The position numbers and the translations under genes were made by a program. A stretch of 64,000 bases of DNA. It comes from Nageia nagi (Eukaryota > Pinophyta). The notes beneath the pieces were generated by a model, which was not told where the DNA came from, searched no databases, and worked only from the letters and a program-made list of their open reading frames with translations. Every line of letters starts with the position of its first letter. Position 1 is the stretch's first letter. Below are positions 13,080 to 24,048 of this stretch, piece after piece. Location: positions 18,042,001-18,106,000 of the forward strand of contig JBITNC010000002.1 of the NCBI GenBank assembly GCA_050084985.1. The letters are read 5' to 3'.

Positions 13080-14674
13080 TCATAAAATCTCTTGTATTAA
13101 GGATTTATTCAACCCTTTAACTATCATAAGTAGATATCAAATGTGATACCTATAATGAAAAAGACTAGAAAAATTCATATTTGTATAATAGTAAAGATGA
13201 TGTTGATATCATTTTTCTTTTTAATGGTTCAAAATATGAACAATGGGAAGGTGCTAAAGTTATTATTTTCTTATTGTAAGGATTACCTATACCTTTATCC
13301 TTCAAATTTGCCTTCCCTTATACTAACAATGTGGTCAAATACGAGACAATCATATGAAGCCTCAAGATTATCACTTACCTTTGAATGTCAAAAAGATTAA
13401 AAATATTAGTGATTCTATATTAATCTTTAACCAAGTCAAGTAAGACTATTAATGTAAGTATAAAATATTGTTAAGTAATCATTATCAAATTGTTGGTACA
13501 CTTTGATAAATATTTCAAATTATAGGAGAAAAGCTATAATGATTTTATATAAAAAATAATTAATAAATTATTTTAGATAATCTAATTCAAGAATGAATTA
13601 TTATAATTTGATAGCAATACATGGGAAAGGCTTCACACTTCAAATTATTAAGTTAATGCCAAAACTACATTATCCCAAACTATAATTTACTAAATTATGA
13701 TTTATATAATTTAGTATATGAAACAAGGTTTGAGAAATTATGAGCAAAAGAAGCAAGGTTTTGGAGTGAAAGAAGAGTTTCAAAAATTATGAGCAAAAGA
13801 AGCAAGGGTTTTTCAAATAAGGAAGAGTTCCAGAGTTGTGAGAAAGAACCAAGGTATATTTTCTTATTTTCTTGTTTTTATGTTGCACCCACATGGCTAC
13901 AAATTTATTTTAGCCTTTGGAGGGATATAATTAGGATTTAATTTTTGATTTTATGGTGCATTATTGATAATTTTATATGCATGTCCCACTTTTTGCCAAT
14001 AAACATATGAAAACCCTCTAAAATCAAAAAATGCTAGCATATGTAGTTTAAATTTGTTAGAAATTAAAAAATGCAAGTAAAAATGTACTTACCTATGTGA
14101 AAATTTGGAATAATGGAGAGGAAATTGCTAGAAACCCTTTCTCTTGCAACAAAATGCAAAACCTTGAGTGAACATGCAAAAAAAATCAAAAACATAGGTT
14201 AGAATGGAGTTAAATGAGCTAGAATTTGAGTTGAATATATTATAAGGCCACTTACTTGGTGCTCTCCCACTTGAAAATCAAATTTCAACTCCTGTTGACC
14301 CAGAAACAATTCTGAAGAAAGTGACAGGCAACTCCTTTTTTATTTTTCGAATTGTTAGTGTAAAAGGATGCAAAAAGGTTAGGGTTAGGGTTAAAACTAT
14401 TATAGTACATCAAATTAAAGTTATTGTATCACCCAAATATATACAAAGATTGTCAATGAAAGTAAGAGGGTCCCTAACCCGTCATATACTGTCATGGTAA
14501 AGTTTAGAAATTTGCGTACTTAAATTTTTATACACTTAAATTTTTTTATAAATTTATATTTTTATAAACTTAAATTTATATAAAACTTAAATTTTTATAA
14601 ATTTAATTTTTTATAAAATTATATTAAAATTAAGGTATTAATTATATAGGGTTAGTATTAATTTTATTAAATTA

Positions 14675-14773
14675 TAGGGTTAAGGTTAGGGTTAGGGTTA
14701 ATGGTTGTGGTTAGGGTTAGGGTTAGTAGTTAGGGTTAGGGTTACGATTAGGGTTAGTGGTTAGGGTTAGGGT
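14675..14773 (+). repeat. Interstitial telomere-like tract (TTAGGG-type, degenerate)
   Basis: About 100 bp made mostly of ggttag hexamers (ggttagggttaggg…) with interruptions such as 'taatggttgtgg' and 'cgatta'. A shorter run lies at 14379-14392. The period is six bases (TTAGGG), not the seven-base TTTAGGG typical of most plant telomeres. It lies within the CACTA element. Confidence 0.75.
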
Positions 14774-15810
14774 CATTGGAGATTAAGGTTCTACATGGTT
14801 AGTGGTTAGTAGTTAGTTACTATTTTTGGCTCTATCTTTGCCTCACCCATAAAATTGTAAATTACAATTTGCAAATACAAATAAATTTTAAACTAAGACT
14901 CACTCTACTTGGAGAATCTTTATCTAGTATTGGCACCAAGTCCTACTCATTTTCCACTTATGTGCAACCCAGTCTCCCTTTTAATGTACTATGGAGTCCC
15001 ATTACCCAACACAATAGAAGGTAATGTGCAAAAAATTAGTATTTTAGAATGAGTAATGAGGATGATGGTGATGGAGAGCGACCAATCTAAAAGAAGAAAA
15101 TGGCCAAGACAATGCCAAGGGAGAGAGATTGTTGATGGGTGTCAATATCTACATAAATGGGAGTGGGAGCAAGAAGGATCTAGATACTTAATGCCCAATA
15201 TCTTAGTGTATTTATATCATCTATTCATATAAAGATATGTATGTACCGCATCTAAGATAGTTCACCTTGGAATTAGGAGTACTACACGAGTTTAATCCCA
15301 AACGGGTATGATCGCTTTGGCCTAAATACAACATGAAAGAATCATCCATATTATTGAAGGAATGAAATCCATATGCTTTATTTAAATTCAATCTATAGTG
15401 GGAGGAGAAAATTATTTTTCTTCCAACCTCAAATTCTCCACAAGCCCTCCAGAATCCAGATTATATCTTTGTGTTGCATTTCCCTAAAGAGATTTTTAAC
15501 TTCCTTAAAAATATAATATGAGCATATTATGTGATCATTGAATTCCATGAGATGGTTTCTATTAGTTACATTTTATCAAAGAGTATATGGGCCTTATATA
15601 TATTACCAAACTTAAAAATATATTAATCTTGAGCAGTTGAGGTATACATTTCATAATAGTTATAGTTTTTTTAATAAATTCTTATATTCCTATAGTCTTA
15701 TGTGATTTACAAGCACTAAGAAAATCGTATCCAAACACCTAATTTAGGTTTTATGAGCATTTTGTAAATAAATTTCAAAGCTTCATCAAGATAGCCTACA
15801 TAACCAAGAA

Positions 15811-16690
15811 GTTCAATAATGTATATATAATTATTCATCCCAAGAAATAATGTTTTAAGAGTCAATCATGCAATCAGGGTTGGTTCCCAAGTGTAACTTC
15901 ATCAAATGAAAGAGTTTAAGGGAATACTTATTATAGTCATGTACGTAGTTCATAAAATCATACTTGCATCATGTATCTTGTCAAATAATTATCATACCTT
16001 AATGTGTGATTTTTCATATATTTCCATTACTTTTTTTTTGTGTTTTCAATTATTATGTTTGAACATGCAAAAAAGGACACAAATAGGCCTTTCCCTAGTA
16101 GTGAAATGAGCAATTCAGAGAGATAACATAGTCTCCCCATGAGAAGAGATCACCTATGTGACTAAGGAACCATAAATATAATGTATTTTGGATGGTGACA
16201 TCAGTGCAAAACAAGGAGAGATACTTTTAATGCAACATTAATTTTCACACAATAAGAAGCGATGACATTAGCTAAAGCTTGAACATGATGCGATAAGGCA
16301 GGAAAAGCACTAAATATCAAGTGAACAATGATGATGTAAGTGAATAGGTTGTATAGTCTTGATATATCATGATAAGGCATGATACAACATAGTAAAGGCA
16401 TGACATGACACAAAAAGGTATAAAACAACATAATAAGGTATGATACAACACAACAAAGCAAATAAACGATGAATTAAGTGTCTTGTAAATGATGATGATG
16501 TCAGTTGGTCAAAGTCTTGGACAAGGCATGATGAAATACATTGAATGTCATCAAGAAAGTGTGATGACATCAACATGAGTTTTGTACAGTCATGATAAGA
16601 CAAAAGAAGCATCCAAGAGAGCTTTAACATACTAGGGAGCAAGGAAAGCTCTTAGGAAGTTTGAAAATGCTCCTAGTCTTGAAGATGAAG
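15811..16690 (+). repeat. 880-bp tandem duplication, copy A (uninterrupted)
   Basis: The unit begins gttcaataatg at 15811, recurs as gttcaatgatg at 16691, and the second unit closes at gttcaacgatg (24049). Copy A contains the last 293 bp of the CACTA element plus about 590 bp of flank rich in 'aaggcatgacatgacaca' type runs. It has no insertions and therefore shows the empty target sites of the two elements that split copy B. Confidence 0.85.
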
Positions 16691-16859
16691 GTTCAATGAT
16701 GCTTATATATAATGATTTATCCCAAGAAAAAATATTTTAAGAGTTGATCATGCAATTAGGGTTGGTTCCCAAGTGATACAAATGTTATGTTGTTAGGGTT
16801 GATTCCCAAGTGTAACTTCATCAAATGAAAGAGTTTAAGGGAATCCTTATTATAGTCAT

Positions 16860-17363
16860 TGTTGGAATGTATAATGCATTATTGTAAAGGTTTTGTAATA
16901 ATTCTCTTTGTAAATTCACTAATACTTAATGGTATCATTAGATACCTTAAGTATTTAAGTGAATATGATAATGTAACTTTTCCTACACTCCATGTCATGA
17001 GCAAGCCTCTTAGGTAAAAGGGAGTTGCATGTCATGCCTTTGTACATTGGTTAAAAGGGTGATCTAAAGGGGGATTTTGGCCTATAAATAGAAGGCCCCC
17101 TCTTTGTGATCACACGCTAATTTATGAAGTAAAGTTATGCTATAGGATATTGTTTAGGATATGAAGTTAGGAGAGTTGTAAAAGGGTTATCTTTGTGAAT
17201 GAAGTGAGATCTAATTAGTGGATGTACTCATAGTTGGAGGAACCACTTTACATATTGAGTTATTTTGTGAGATTGCTTATGCTTTAGTTATCTTGATGTT
17301 TGTTTGAATTTCCATGAGATCTTGGTAGTATAGGATTGTATTAGTTATATTTCAATCCATTCA
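16860..17363 (+). repeat. 5' LTR of copia element 1
   Basis: Starts TGTTGGAATG and ends aatccaTTCA. A TATA box (tataaata) at 17083-17090 precedes the likely transcription start in a block ending gaaggccccctctttgtgatcac. No tRNA primer-binding site follows, because the adjoining DNA is the inverted protease fragment. Confidence 0.9.
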
Positions 17364-17750
17364 TTTGTTGGAACTTGATCCATGGTGTAAAGATCATCTT
17401 TCACTAATCCTTTGACCAATGTGGCAAGTCCCTTCTTAATGCACCAGGATTGTGAGTTGAACTCAAAAGAGTACCCATTCCTTACAACTTGGATCATGGA
17501 GAGAAGGTTCATCCTAAGTTTAGGAACATTGAGCACATTTTCAAGAATCTTACCATGAATCAACACACTTCCAATTCCTTGGACCTCAAAAATAAAATTA
17601 TCACCTATCATAACTGCATCTTTTCTATACTTATAAAATTTTTCAAATTTATCCTTTTCAAAGCATAGGTGATTAGTGCAACCAGAGTCAACAATTCAAT
17701 CAGTTGAAAAAGAGTGAGTCATGGAGTAGAGTGCAACAATAAATCCAACT
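17364..17750 (-). repeat. Inverted copy of the protease region (arm 1 of a foldback)
   Basis: This 387-bp segment is the reverse complement, with about 10% differences, of 18121-18508. On the minus strand it still reads IGDNFIFEVQGIGSVLIHGK, the copia protease/pre-integrase region. It begins exactly where the 5' LTR ends. The arms are separated by a 370-bp spacer. Confidence 0.9.
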
Positions 17751-18120
17751 TTTTTTTTCTTTCCATTAATTCATTTCCTTAATGGTGGGTGTCCTTACTA
17801 GCTATTTGATCTTTTTTTAATAAACATTTTTATTAGAATGCGTAGGGGGTAAAAGTACCTGCTTGAGTAAACTCTAAGTTCAAAAATTAAATGCTTGGAG
17901 TGGCATGATTTTTCTTTCTCCCTCTTATTTAATCTCTTGCAACCTTCTTAGATCCCCTCTGCTCCATTTTTTTATCACTATGCACTACTAGGCTCTCATT
18001 CAAACCTCTCTGTGCAATGGGCATTTAGTAGAACAATTCCAAGTTGCTACAAAAAGAAAAGAGAATAAAAGAAGAAAGGCAATAGAAATGTAAAGAACTT
18101 CAAAGGGAAGAAGAATATAA
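17751..18120 (+). other. Spacer between the foldback arms of copia element 1
   Basis: 370 bp without recognisable coding. A Lys/Arg-rich run just before the right arm (aaaagaaaagagaataaaag…) could be the remains of the Gag nucleocapsid tail. A CACTACTAGG string occurs at 17986 but has no partner. Confidence 0.5.
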
Positions 18121-20466
18121 AAGCTAGATTTATTGCTATGCTCTACTCCATGACTCACTCTTTTTTAACTGATTGGATTGTTGACTTTGATTGCACTAAT
18201 CACATATGCTTTGAAAAGGATAAGTTTGAAAATTTTCATAAGTATAGAAAAGATGCAATTGTGATAGGTGATAATTCTATCCTTGAAGTCCAAGGAATTG
18301 AGAGTGTGTTGATTCATGGTAAGATTCTTGAAAATATGCTCTATGTTCCTAAACTTAGGATGAACCTTCTCTCCATGATCCAAGTTGCAAGGAATGGGTA
18401 CTCTTTTGAGTTTGACTCACAATCCTGGTGCATTAAGAAGGGACTTGCCACACTGGTTAAAGGATCAGTGAAATATGATCTTTACATCATAAATCAAGTT
18501 CTAATAAAGATGTATCTTGCTACAAATGTGTGTTCTAGAGGTAATCTTTGGCATCAATGTTTAGGGTACTTTAATCACATGAGTATTCAAGTCATGAAAG
18601 ACCAAGAACTTATGGAAGGTTTGCCTTCAATTTCACCTTCAATTAATATATGTGAGAAGTGCATCCTAGGCAATATGAATAGATAAAGGTTTGAAAAAGA
18701 TAAGAAAATAAGAGCATCTCAACCTCTTCAACTTGTGCATTTAGATTTGATGGGTCCATTTTAGACTAAGTTGTTTGGGGGAGCATCTTATGTCTTGACC
18801 TTCATTGATGACTTCAGTAGGATGAATTTTGGCTATCTACTCGAGCATAAGGATTAAACCTTTGAGAGTTTTAAGTATTTTAAGGTCTTACTTGAAAATC
18901 AAACTAACCTTAAAATCAAGATGTTGAGATCAAAAAATGAGGGAGAATATAATAGCAATGAGTTCAATGACTATTGTGCTAAGTATGGAATCAAGAGGTA
19001 GTTTACAATTCCTTACACTCCTTAGCAAAATGATGTTATCGAAAGGAAAAATAGGATAATTATACAGATGGCTAGATGCATATTGGGTAATCTTTCTAAT
19101 TTTTTATGGGGTGAAGCAGTGAGCACTATAATTTACACCTTGAATCGGTGTCCCACAAAAGCTATTTAAGGTAAAAATAATTTTGAGGCTTGGTTATGAA
19201 TAAAACCTAACATTTATCACCTTAGGGTGTTTGTTTGTGAAGCCTTCTCCTACATTATTTTTGAGAAAAGGGAGAAGTTAGATAAAAGAGCTGAAAATGC
19301 ATCTTTATAGGTTATGATAGTCAGCATAGAGGTTACAGGCTCTACTTTCCATCCTACAAAGGAGTGTTCATTTCAAGGGATGCAAAGTTTAATTATCTAC
19401 TTGAAGAATCTATTTTTAATGAGGATGTTGATGATCTAGATGACTCATCAATTGCACCTAACTAGTTGGATATTGATGTAAGTCACCTCAGGAACAAAAT
19501 TCTTCAATACAAAGGATAACAAGGTGCATAACCTTGATATGGAAGCCATGAAGGTGGAGTATGAGGCGCTTATAAAAAATGAAACTTGGGACTTGGTTCC
19601 TTATCCTAATGAGAAGAATGTGATTGGCAATAAGTGGATCTATAAGGTCAAGTTCAATTTAGTTGGGGATATTGAGAAATACAAGGCAAAGTTAGTGGCC
19701 AAAGGTTTTGCTTAGAAATATGGTGTTGATTATGAGAAAACCTTTGCTCTCATGGCAAAGATGCCTACTATGAGAATAATTCTTTCTCTTTTAGTAGCTC
19801 AAGGATGGAAATTTTTTCAACTTGAAGACAAGAGTGCATTTCTCAATGGTGACTTAGATGTAAAAATCTACATGAATCAATTAGAAGGGTTTATTATGAA
19901 AGGAAAAAAGTCTTTTGTGTGCAAGCTAAAGAAGTCATTATATGGAATTAAGCAAGCACCTAGAACCTGGTACAAGAAGATTTTAGTGTACTTTGCAAAC
20001 ATTAGATTCTCCAAGTATTTCTTTGACTCCAATCTATATGTGCTCAACCAAGGTAAAGACATGGTTTTAATTCTCCTTTATGTGGATGATCTTATGATAA
20101 TTGGGAACAATGATGATATCATTCAAGAGTACATATCCAAACTTAAGGCAATGTTTGAAATGATTGATCTTGGTCTCTTGCACTACTACCTTGGAATGCA
20201 AGTGTATCAATACAAGGATTGTACTTATCTTAGTCAATCCAAGTATATATCAAACATCTTCCATAAGTTTGGAATGGAGGAGTGTAGACATTATACAATC
20301 CCAATCTCTCCTAAAATCACTATTCTCTTAACTCTAACTCTCAGTTTGCTAATGCTATAGCTTATAGGCAATTAATTGGTAGTCTTCTATATTTGACTAT
20401 TTTCAGGCTAAATAGTGCCTTTGTAGTGAATATGATGGCTCGATTCATGCAAAAACCATATATTTA
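18121..20466 (+). pseudogene. Copia element 1 pol remains: protease, integrase, reverse transcriptase
   Basis: The order is protease WIVDFDCTNHIC (18169 on; catalytic DSG has become DCT); pre-integrase NLWHQCLGYFNHMS…CEKCILG; integrase 18720-19200 (LVHLDLMGPF, FIDDFSR, RSKNEGEY in place of RSDNGGEF) with at least six in-frame stops; reverse transcriptase 19524-20360 (NKWIYKVKFN, AFLNGD, KKSLYGIKQAPRTWY, LLYVDDLMIIGNN, LGMQVYQ); and the connection region IGSLLYLTIFRLN…FMQKP. RNase H, which should follow, is deleted: the sequence jumps to the 3' untranslated repeats at about 20466. The element cannot encode its own proteins. Confidence 0.92.
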
Positions 20467-20469
20467 GCA

Positions 20470-20666
20470 CTGTTCAATTATCCATGTGTGAGGAACTCTT
20501 ATGTGTCTTTTGGTACTATTCAGTTATCCATATGTGAGGAACTCATATGTGCATTCTCTATTTTGATCAATCAAGTACTGTTCAATTATCCATATGTGAG
20601 GAACTCTTATGTGTCTTTTGGCACTATTCAGTTATCCATGTGTGAAGAACTCATATGTGCATTTTA
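20470..20666 (+). repeat. Tandem 108-bp repeat in the 3' region of copia element 1
   Basis: Units start ctgttcaattatccat at 20470 and 20578. Each contains two half-copies of an 'attatccatatgtgaggaact' type motif. The same motif recurs, in both orientations, in copia element 2 (27970-28130 and 29070-29130), which links the two as one family. Confidence 0.8.
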
Positions 20667-21160
20667 TTATGCTCTATTTGGTAATGATAATCAACACATA
20701 TTTTGCATATAGTAGGTGACTATGAGTATTGGCTTGGCACCTTCGTGATGATGTATAGTGCACCATTGATTAGTCTATGATGGTATTTGTTTAATTCATC
20801 TATCCTTATTGATATGAATATGTTGCATCTAAATGATCTTTTTATTTGAGTTGCTTAGGACTTGCAAGTTCTTTTGAGATTGCAGGTTACTTACTTTAGG
20901 TGTGCAGGCTCATGGAGACTGATCATGAATTCTAGTTGGATGACTACTTTATGTACATTAAAATCAATTATGATTAATGATTGTACTATAAACCATTTGC
21001 TAACATGGTAAAGTAGTGAGTCTCAAACTAAAATCTTGCTTACTTTATAAATATGTAAAAAGTTCTTATCTCCAATTGTATCTGTTTGGAGAAGAACTCT
21101 CTTACTCTCTCTCTTTCTTCTCTTTTATTTGCTCTATCCCAATATTGCATTAAGGGGGAG

Positions 21161-21673
21161 TGTTGGAATATATAATGCATTATTATAAAGGTATTGTAAT
21201 AATCCTCTTTGTAAATTCACTAATACTTAAGGGTATCATAAGATACCTTAAGTATTTAAGTGAATATAATAATATAACTTGTCCTACACTCCATGTCATG
21301 AGCATGTCCCTTGGGTAAAAAGGAGTTGCATGTCATGCCTTTGTACATTGGTTAAAAGGGTGATAAAAAGGGGAATTTTGACTTATAAATAGAAGGCACC
21401 CTATTTGTGATCACACAACAATTTGTGAAGTAAAGTTATGCTATAGGATAGTGTTTAGGAGATGAAGTTAGGAGAATTATAAGAGAGTTATCTTTGTGAA
21501 TGAAGTGAGATCTAATCATTGGATGTACTCCTAGTTGGAGGAACCACTTTACATCTTGAGTTGTTTTGTGAGATTGCTTATGCTTTAGTTATCTTGATGT
21601 TTGTATGAGCTTCCATGAGATTTTGGTAGTATAGGATTTATAGGATTGTATTAGTTATATTTAAATCCCTTCA
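21161..21673 (+). repeat. 3' LTR of copia element 1
   Basis: Preceded by the polypurine tract aagggggag (21152-21160), where plus-strand DNA synthesis starts in this family. It begins TGTTGGAATA and ends aatcccTTCA, followed by the target-site duplication atcat. Confidence 0.9.
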
Positions 21674-22413
21674 ATCATGACTGTAGTTCATAAAATCATA
21701 CTTGCATCGTGCATATTGTCAAATTATTCTCATACATTGATGTGTGATTTTTTGTATATTTGCACTCTTTTTTCATGTTTTCAATTTTTGTGTTTGAAAA
21801 TGCAAAAAAGGACACAAATAGGCCTTTCCCTAGTAGTGAAATGAGCAATTCAAGGAGATAACATAGTCTTCCCATGAGAAGAGATCACCTATGTGATTAA
21901 GGAACCATAAATATAATGTATTTTGGATGGTAACATTAGTGCAAAATAAGAATATATACTTTTAATGCGACATTGATTTTCACACAATAAGAAGCAATGA
22001 CATCAGCTAACGCTTGAAGATGATGCAATAAGGCATGAAAAGCATTAAATATTGGGTGAAAAATGATGATGCACTACTACATTTTAACGATTTTGTGTCA
22101 TACAATGCATTATAAAATTGCATTTTAGCTTTGTGATGCAAGATGCATCATTATTTTTCATGTCTACATCGATATAGATAAAACCATTTTTTTGACTCAT
22201 TGCTTGATGCATTTTAGTGCATCAAAAAATACATCAAGTGATACATGGAACAAAAAAAAGGTGTGAATCATGCACACGGATCATGGAATGATTTGTTATT
22301 GATCATTGATGCATTCCCTTGATCGATGATGGAGTTTTAATGGCGAGTGTGAAGCCATTTATGAGTAAATAAGGGAGTTTGCCCTTTATAAGGGTATTTT
22401 TAGGGATATAAGA

Positions 22414-22911
22414 TGTTGGAATGTATAATTCATTATTGTAAAGGTTATGTGATAATCTTCTATGTAAGTTCACTAATACTTAAGGGTTTCATTTGATACC
22501 TTAAGTATTTAAGTGAATATGATAATGTAACTTATCCTACACTCCATATCATGAGCATGCCCCTTGGGTAGAAGGATGTGAATGTCATGCTTTTATGCAT
22601 TGAATAAAAGGGTGATCCAAAGAGGGATTTTGGCCTATAAATATAAGGCTTCCTCTTTTGATTATATACCAATTTATGGAGGAAAGTTATGCTATAGGAT
22701 AGTGTTTAGGAGAAAAATGTAGGAGGATTGTAAGAGTTCATATTTGTTAAGAAGAGAGATCTAGTTAGTGGATGTACTCCTAGTTGGAGGAACCACTTAC
22801 ATCTTGTGTTATCTTTGTGAGCTTACTTTGTGAGTTTATTATATGTGTATTGTGAGCTTTCATGTGATCTTTAGAGTTTAGGATTGTTCATGTTATAGTT
22901 CAATTCTATCA
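22414..22911 (+). repeat. Solo LTR of copia family X
   Basis: 498 bp starting TGTTGGAATG and ending tctaTCA, flanked by a perfect 5-bp duplication taaga (22409-22413, 22912-22916). Clearly homologous to the LTRs at 16860 and 21161 along its length, including the cctataaata TATA region. No internal sequence remains, as after LTR-LTR recombination. Confidence 0.92.
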
Positions 22912-22934
22912 TAAGATTGTATTTTTAGTGATAC

Positions 22935-23379
22935 AAGTTTGCAGGAGTTGAAGAATGTAGATAGTAGTGTGTATATGCATTTTATGGTAACAAAAATATG
23001 CATTGCATGCTTCAACCATCCACAAAGTTTGGTAGAGGAGGCTCTCAAAGTTTGGTGGATGCCCATGAAGTTTTTGACTGTATGATCATGGAATATGATA
23101 ATTTCAGGTTACCAAAGATACAACTTTCCTCAACAAAGATTGAAATTGTTTCATCAAATGCAATAAACACCAATAGTAGTCCAACCAAATGAATTCACCT
23201 TTCCTAGCATCCTCAAATCATGCACCAAAATGAAAGATTTTTAAAAGGGTTTATACATACATCGAAGACTCTTAAAAATAATTTTTTTATTGAATGTTAT
23301 GATTGTGAGTACCCTATTAGACATATATGCAAAATATGGAAGCGTAGAGAAGATAGACGAATTATTTGACAAGATGCAA
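22935..23379 (+). pseudogene. Captured pentatricopeptide-repeat (PPR) fragments
   Basis: Two pieces read as PPR motifs: SLVDAHEVFDCM near 23053-23090, and TLLDIYAKYGSVEKIDELFD followed by KMQ at 23302-23379, which matches the plant PPR consensus 'NALIDMYAKCGSIEDARQVFDKM'. PPR proteins bind organellar RNA. There is no start codon or continuous frame, so no product is expected. The fragments lie between the CACTA termini and look like host sequence picked up by the transposon. Confidence 0.7.
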
Positions 23380-24048
23380 ACCCTCATCCCTATTGTGTTG
23401 ATGCATTGTTTGATGCATACATGATGTATAAAGATTCATGTATACAATCAATTATTTGACACTCATAACTCAATATATGATGCTATAAATGATGCACTAC
23501 TTGATGCCTTAAATGATGCTTTTTTTGATAGTACCCTTAGCTTCAATTGATGCATTAAGTTTTTTGTAATTTTTTTTTAAATAAGAATATGGATTGATAC
23601 ATTAAACGATGCAAAATCGCTAAAATGTAGTAGTGATGTAATTGATTAGGTTGTAGAGTGTTAATATATCATGATAAGGCATGATACAATATAGTAAAGG
23701 CATGACATGACACAAAAAGGTATGAAACAACATAATAAGGTATGACACAACACAACAAGGCATGGCATGATACAATAAGGTATGACACAAAACAAATACT
23801 AAAGTCCCAACAAGGCAAACAAAGGTTTAATTAAGTGTCCTACAAATGATGATGATGTTAGTTAGTCAAAGTCTTGACTAAGGCATGATGAAATACATCG
23901 AGTGTCAACAAGAAAGAGTGATGACATTAACATGACTTTTGTACAGTCCCAATAAGGCAAAATAAGCATCTAAGAAAGCTTGAAAAATATTAGAGAGTAA
24001 GGAAAGCTCTTAGGAAACTTGAAAATGCACCTAATCTTGAAGATGAAG

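Larger units (their letters stand above)
8356..16103. mobile_element. Large CACTA (En/Spm-type) DNA transposon, with nested debris
   Basis: The left end reads CACTACTAGAAAATGAAGG, the canonical plant CACTA terminus. The right end is TTCCCTAGTAGTG, whose complement is CACTACTAGGGAAAGG. Both ends are flanked by the 3-bp duplication AAA (8353-8355 and 16104-16106), as expected for CACTA elements. Inside each terminus lie related motifs (ATTTacGTC / ATTTGTGTC, TTTGCAT) and, at the left, many gcatc/gatgc subterminal motifs. The interior holds a decayed minus-strand gene (9046-10650), a Ty3 protease scrap (11497-11592) and a telomere-like tract. The ends are 7.7 kb apart and the match between them is short, so pairing is likely rather than proven. 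Confidence 0.65.
16860..21673 (+). mobile_element. Ty1/copia element 1 (family X): rearranged, non-autonomous
   Basis: LTRs of about 504 and 513 bp (TGTTGGAAT…TTCA) flank a 3.8-kb interior with protease, pre-integrase, integrase and reverse-transcriptase remains. Flanks are gtcat (16855-16859) and atcat (21674-21678), a 5-bp duplication with one mismatch. Copy A of the tandem duplication has the uninterrupted sequence tatagtcatgtacgtagttc at this point. Gag and RNase H are missing, and the 5' LTR is followed directly by an inverted copy of the protease region. LTRs differ at roughly one base in ten by eye, so the insertion is old. Confidence 0.92.
22072..23635. mobile_element. Non-autonomous CACTA element carrying PPR gene fragments
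   Basis: Termini are CACTACTACATTTTAACG and, in reverse complement, CACTACTACATTTTAGCG; the terminal inverted repeat runs 24 bp with one mismatch. The 3-bp duplication ATG flanks it (22069-22071, 23636-23638), and copy A of the tandem duplication shows the same site unfilled (gatgatgtaagtgaatagg). Both ends carry many gatgcat/atgcatc subterminal motifs, as CACTA elements do. There is no transposase. A solo LTR and two PPR-like fragments lie inside. Confidence 0.9.
16691..24048 (+). repeat. 880-bp tandem duplication, copy B (split by two insertions)
   Basis: Copy B aligns with copy A in four parts: 16691-16859, 21674-22071, 23636-24048, and small internal additions. Removing the copia element with its duplication (16860-21678) and the CACTA element with its duplication (22072-23638) leaves 972 bp. 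Subtracting two short local gains (about 37 bp near 16770-16806 and about 55 bp near 23760-23815) gives about 880 bp, the length of copy A. Confidence 0.85.

Noticed and set aside
17986-17995. CACTACTAGG string as a CACTA terminus
   Set aside because: No partner end, subterminal repeats or 3-bp duplication; it lies in the spacer of copia element 1.
20488-20712. 74-codon plus-strand frame
   Set aside because: Produced by the 108-bp non-coding tandem repeat in the copia 3' region; the peptide itself is repetitive.
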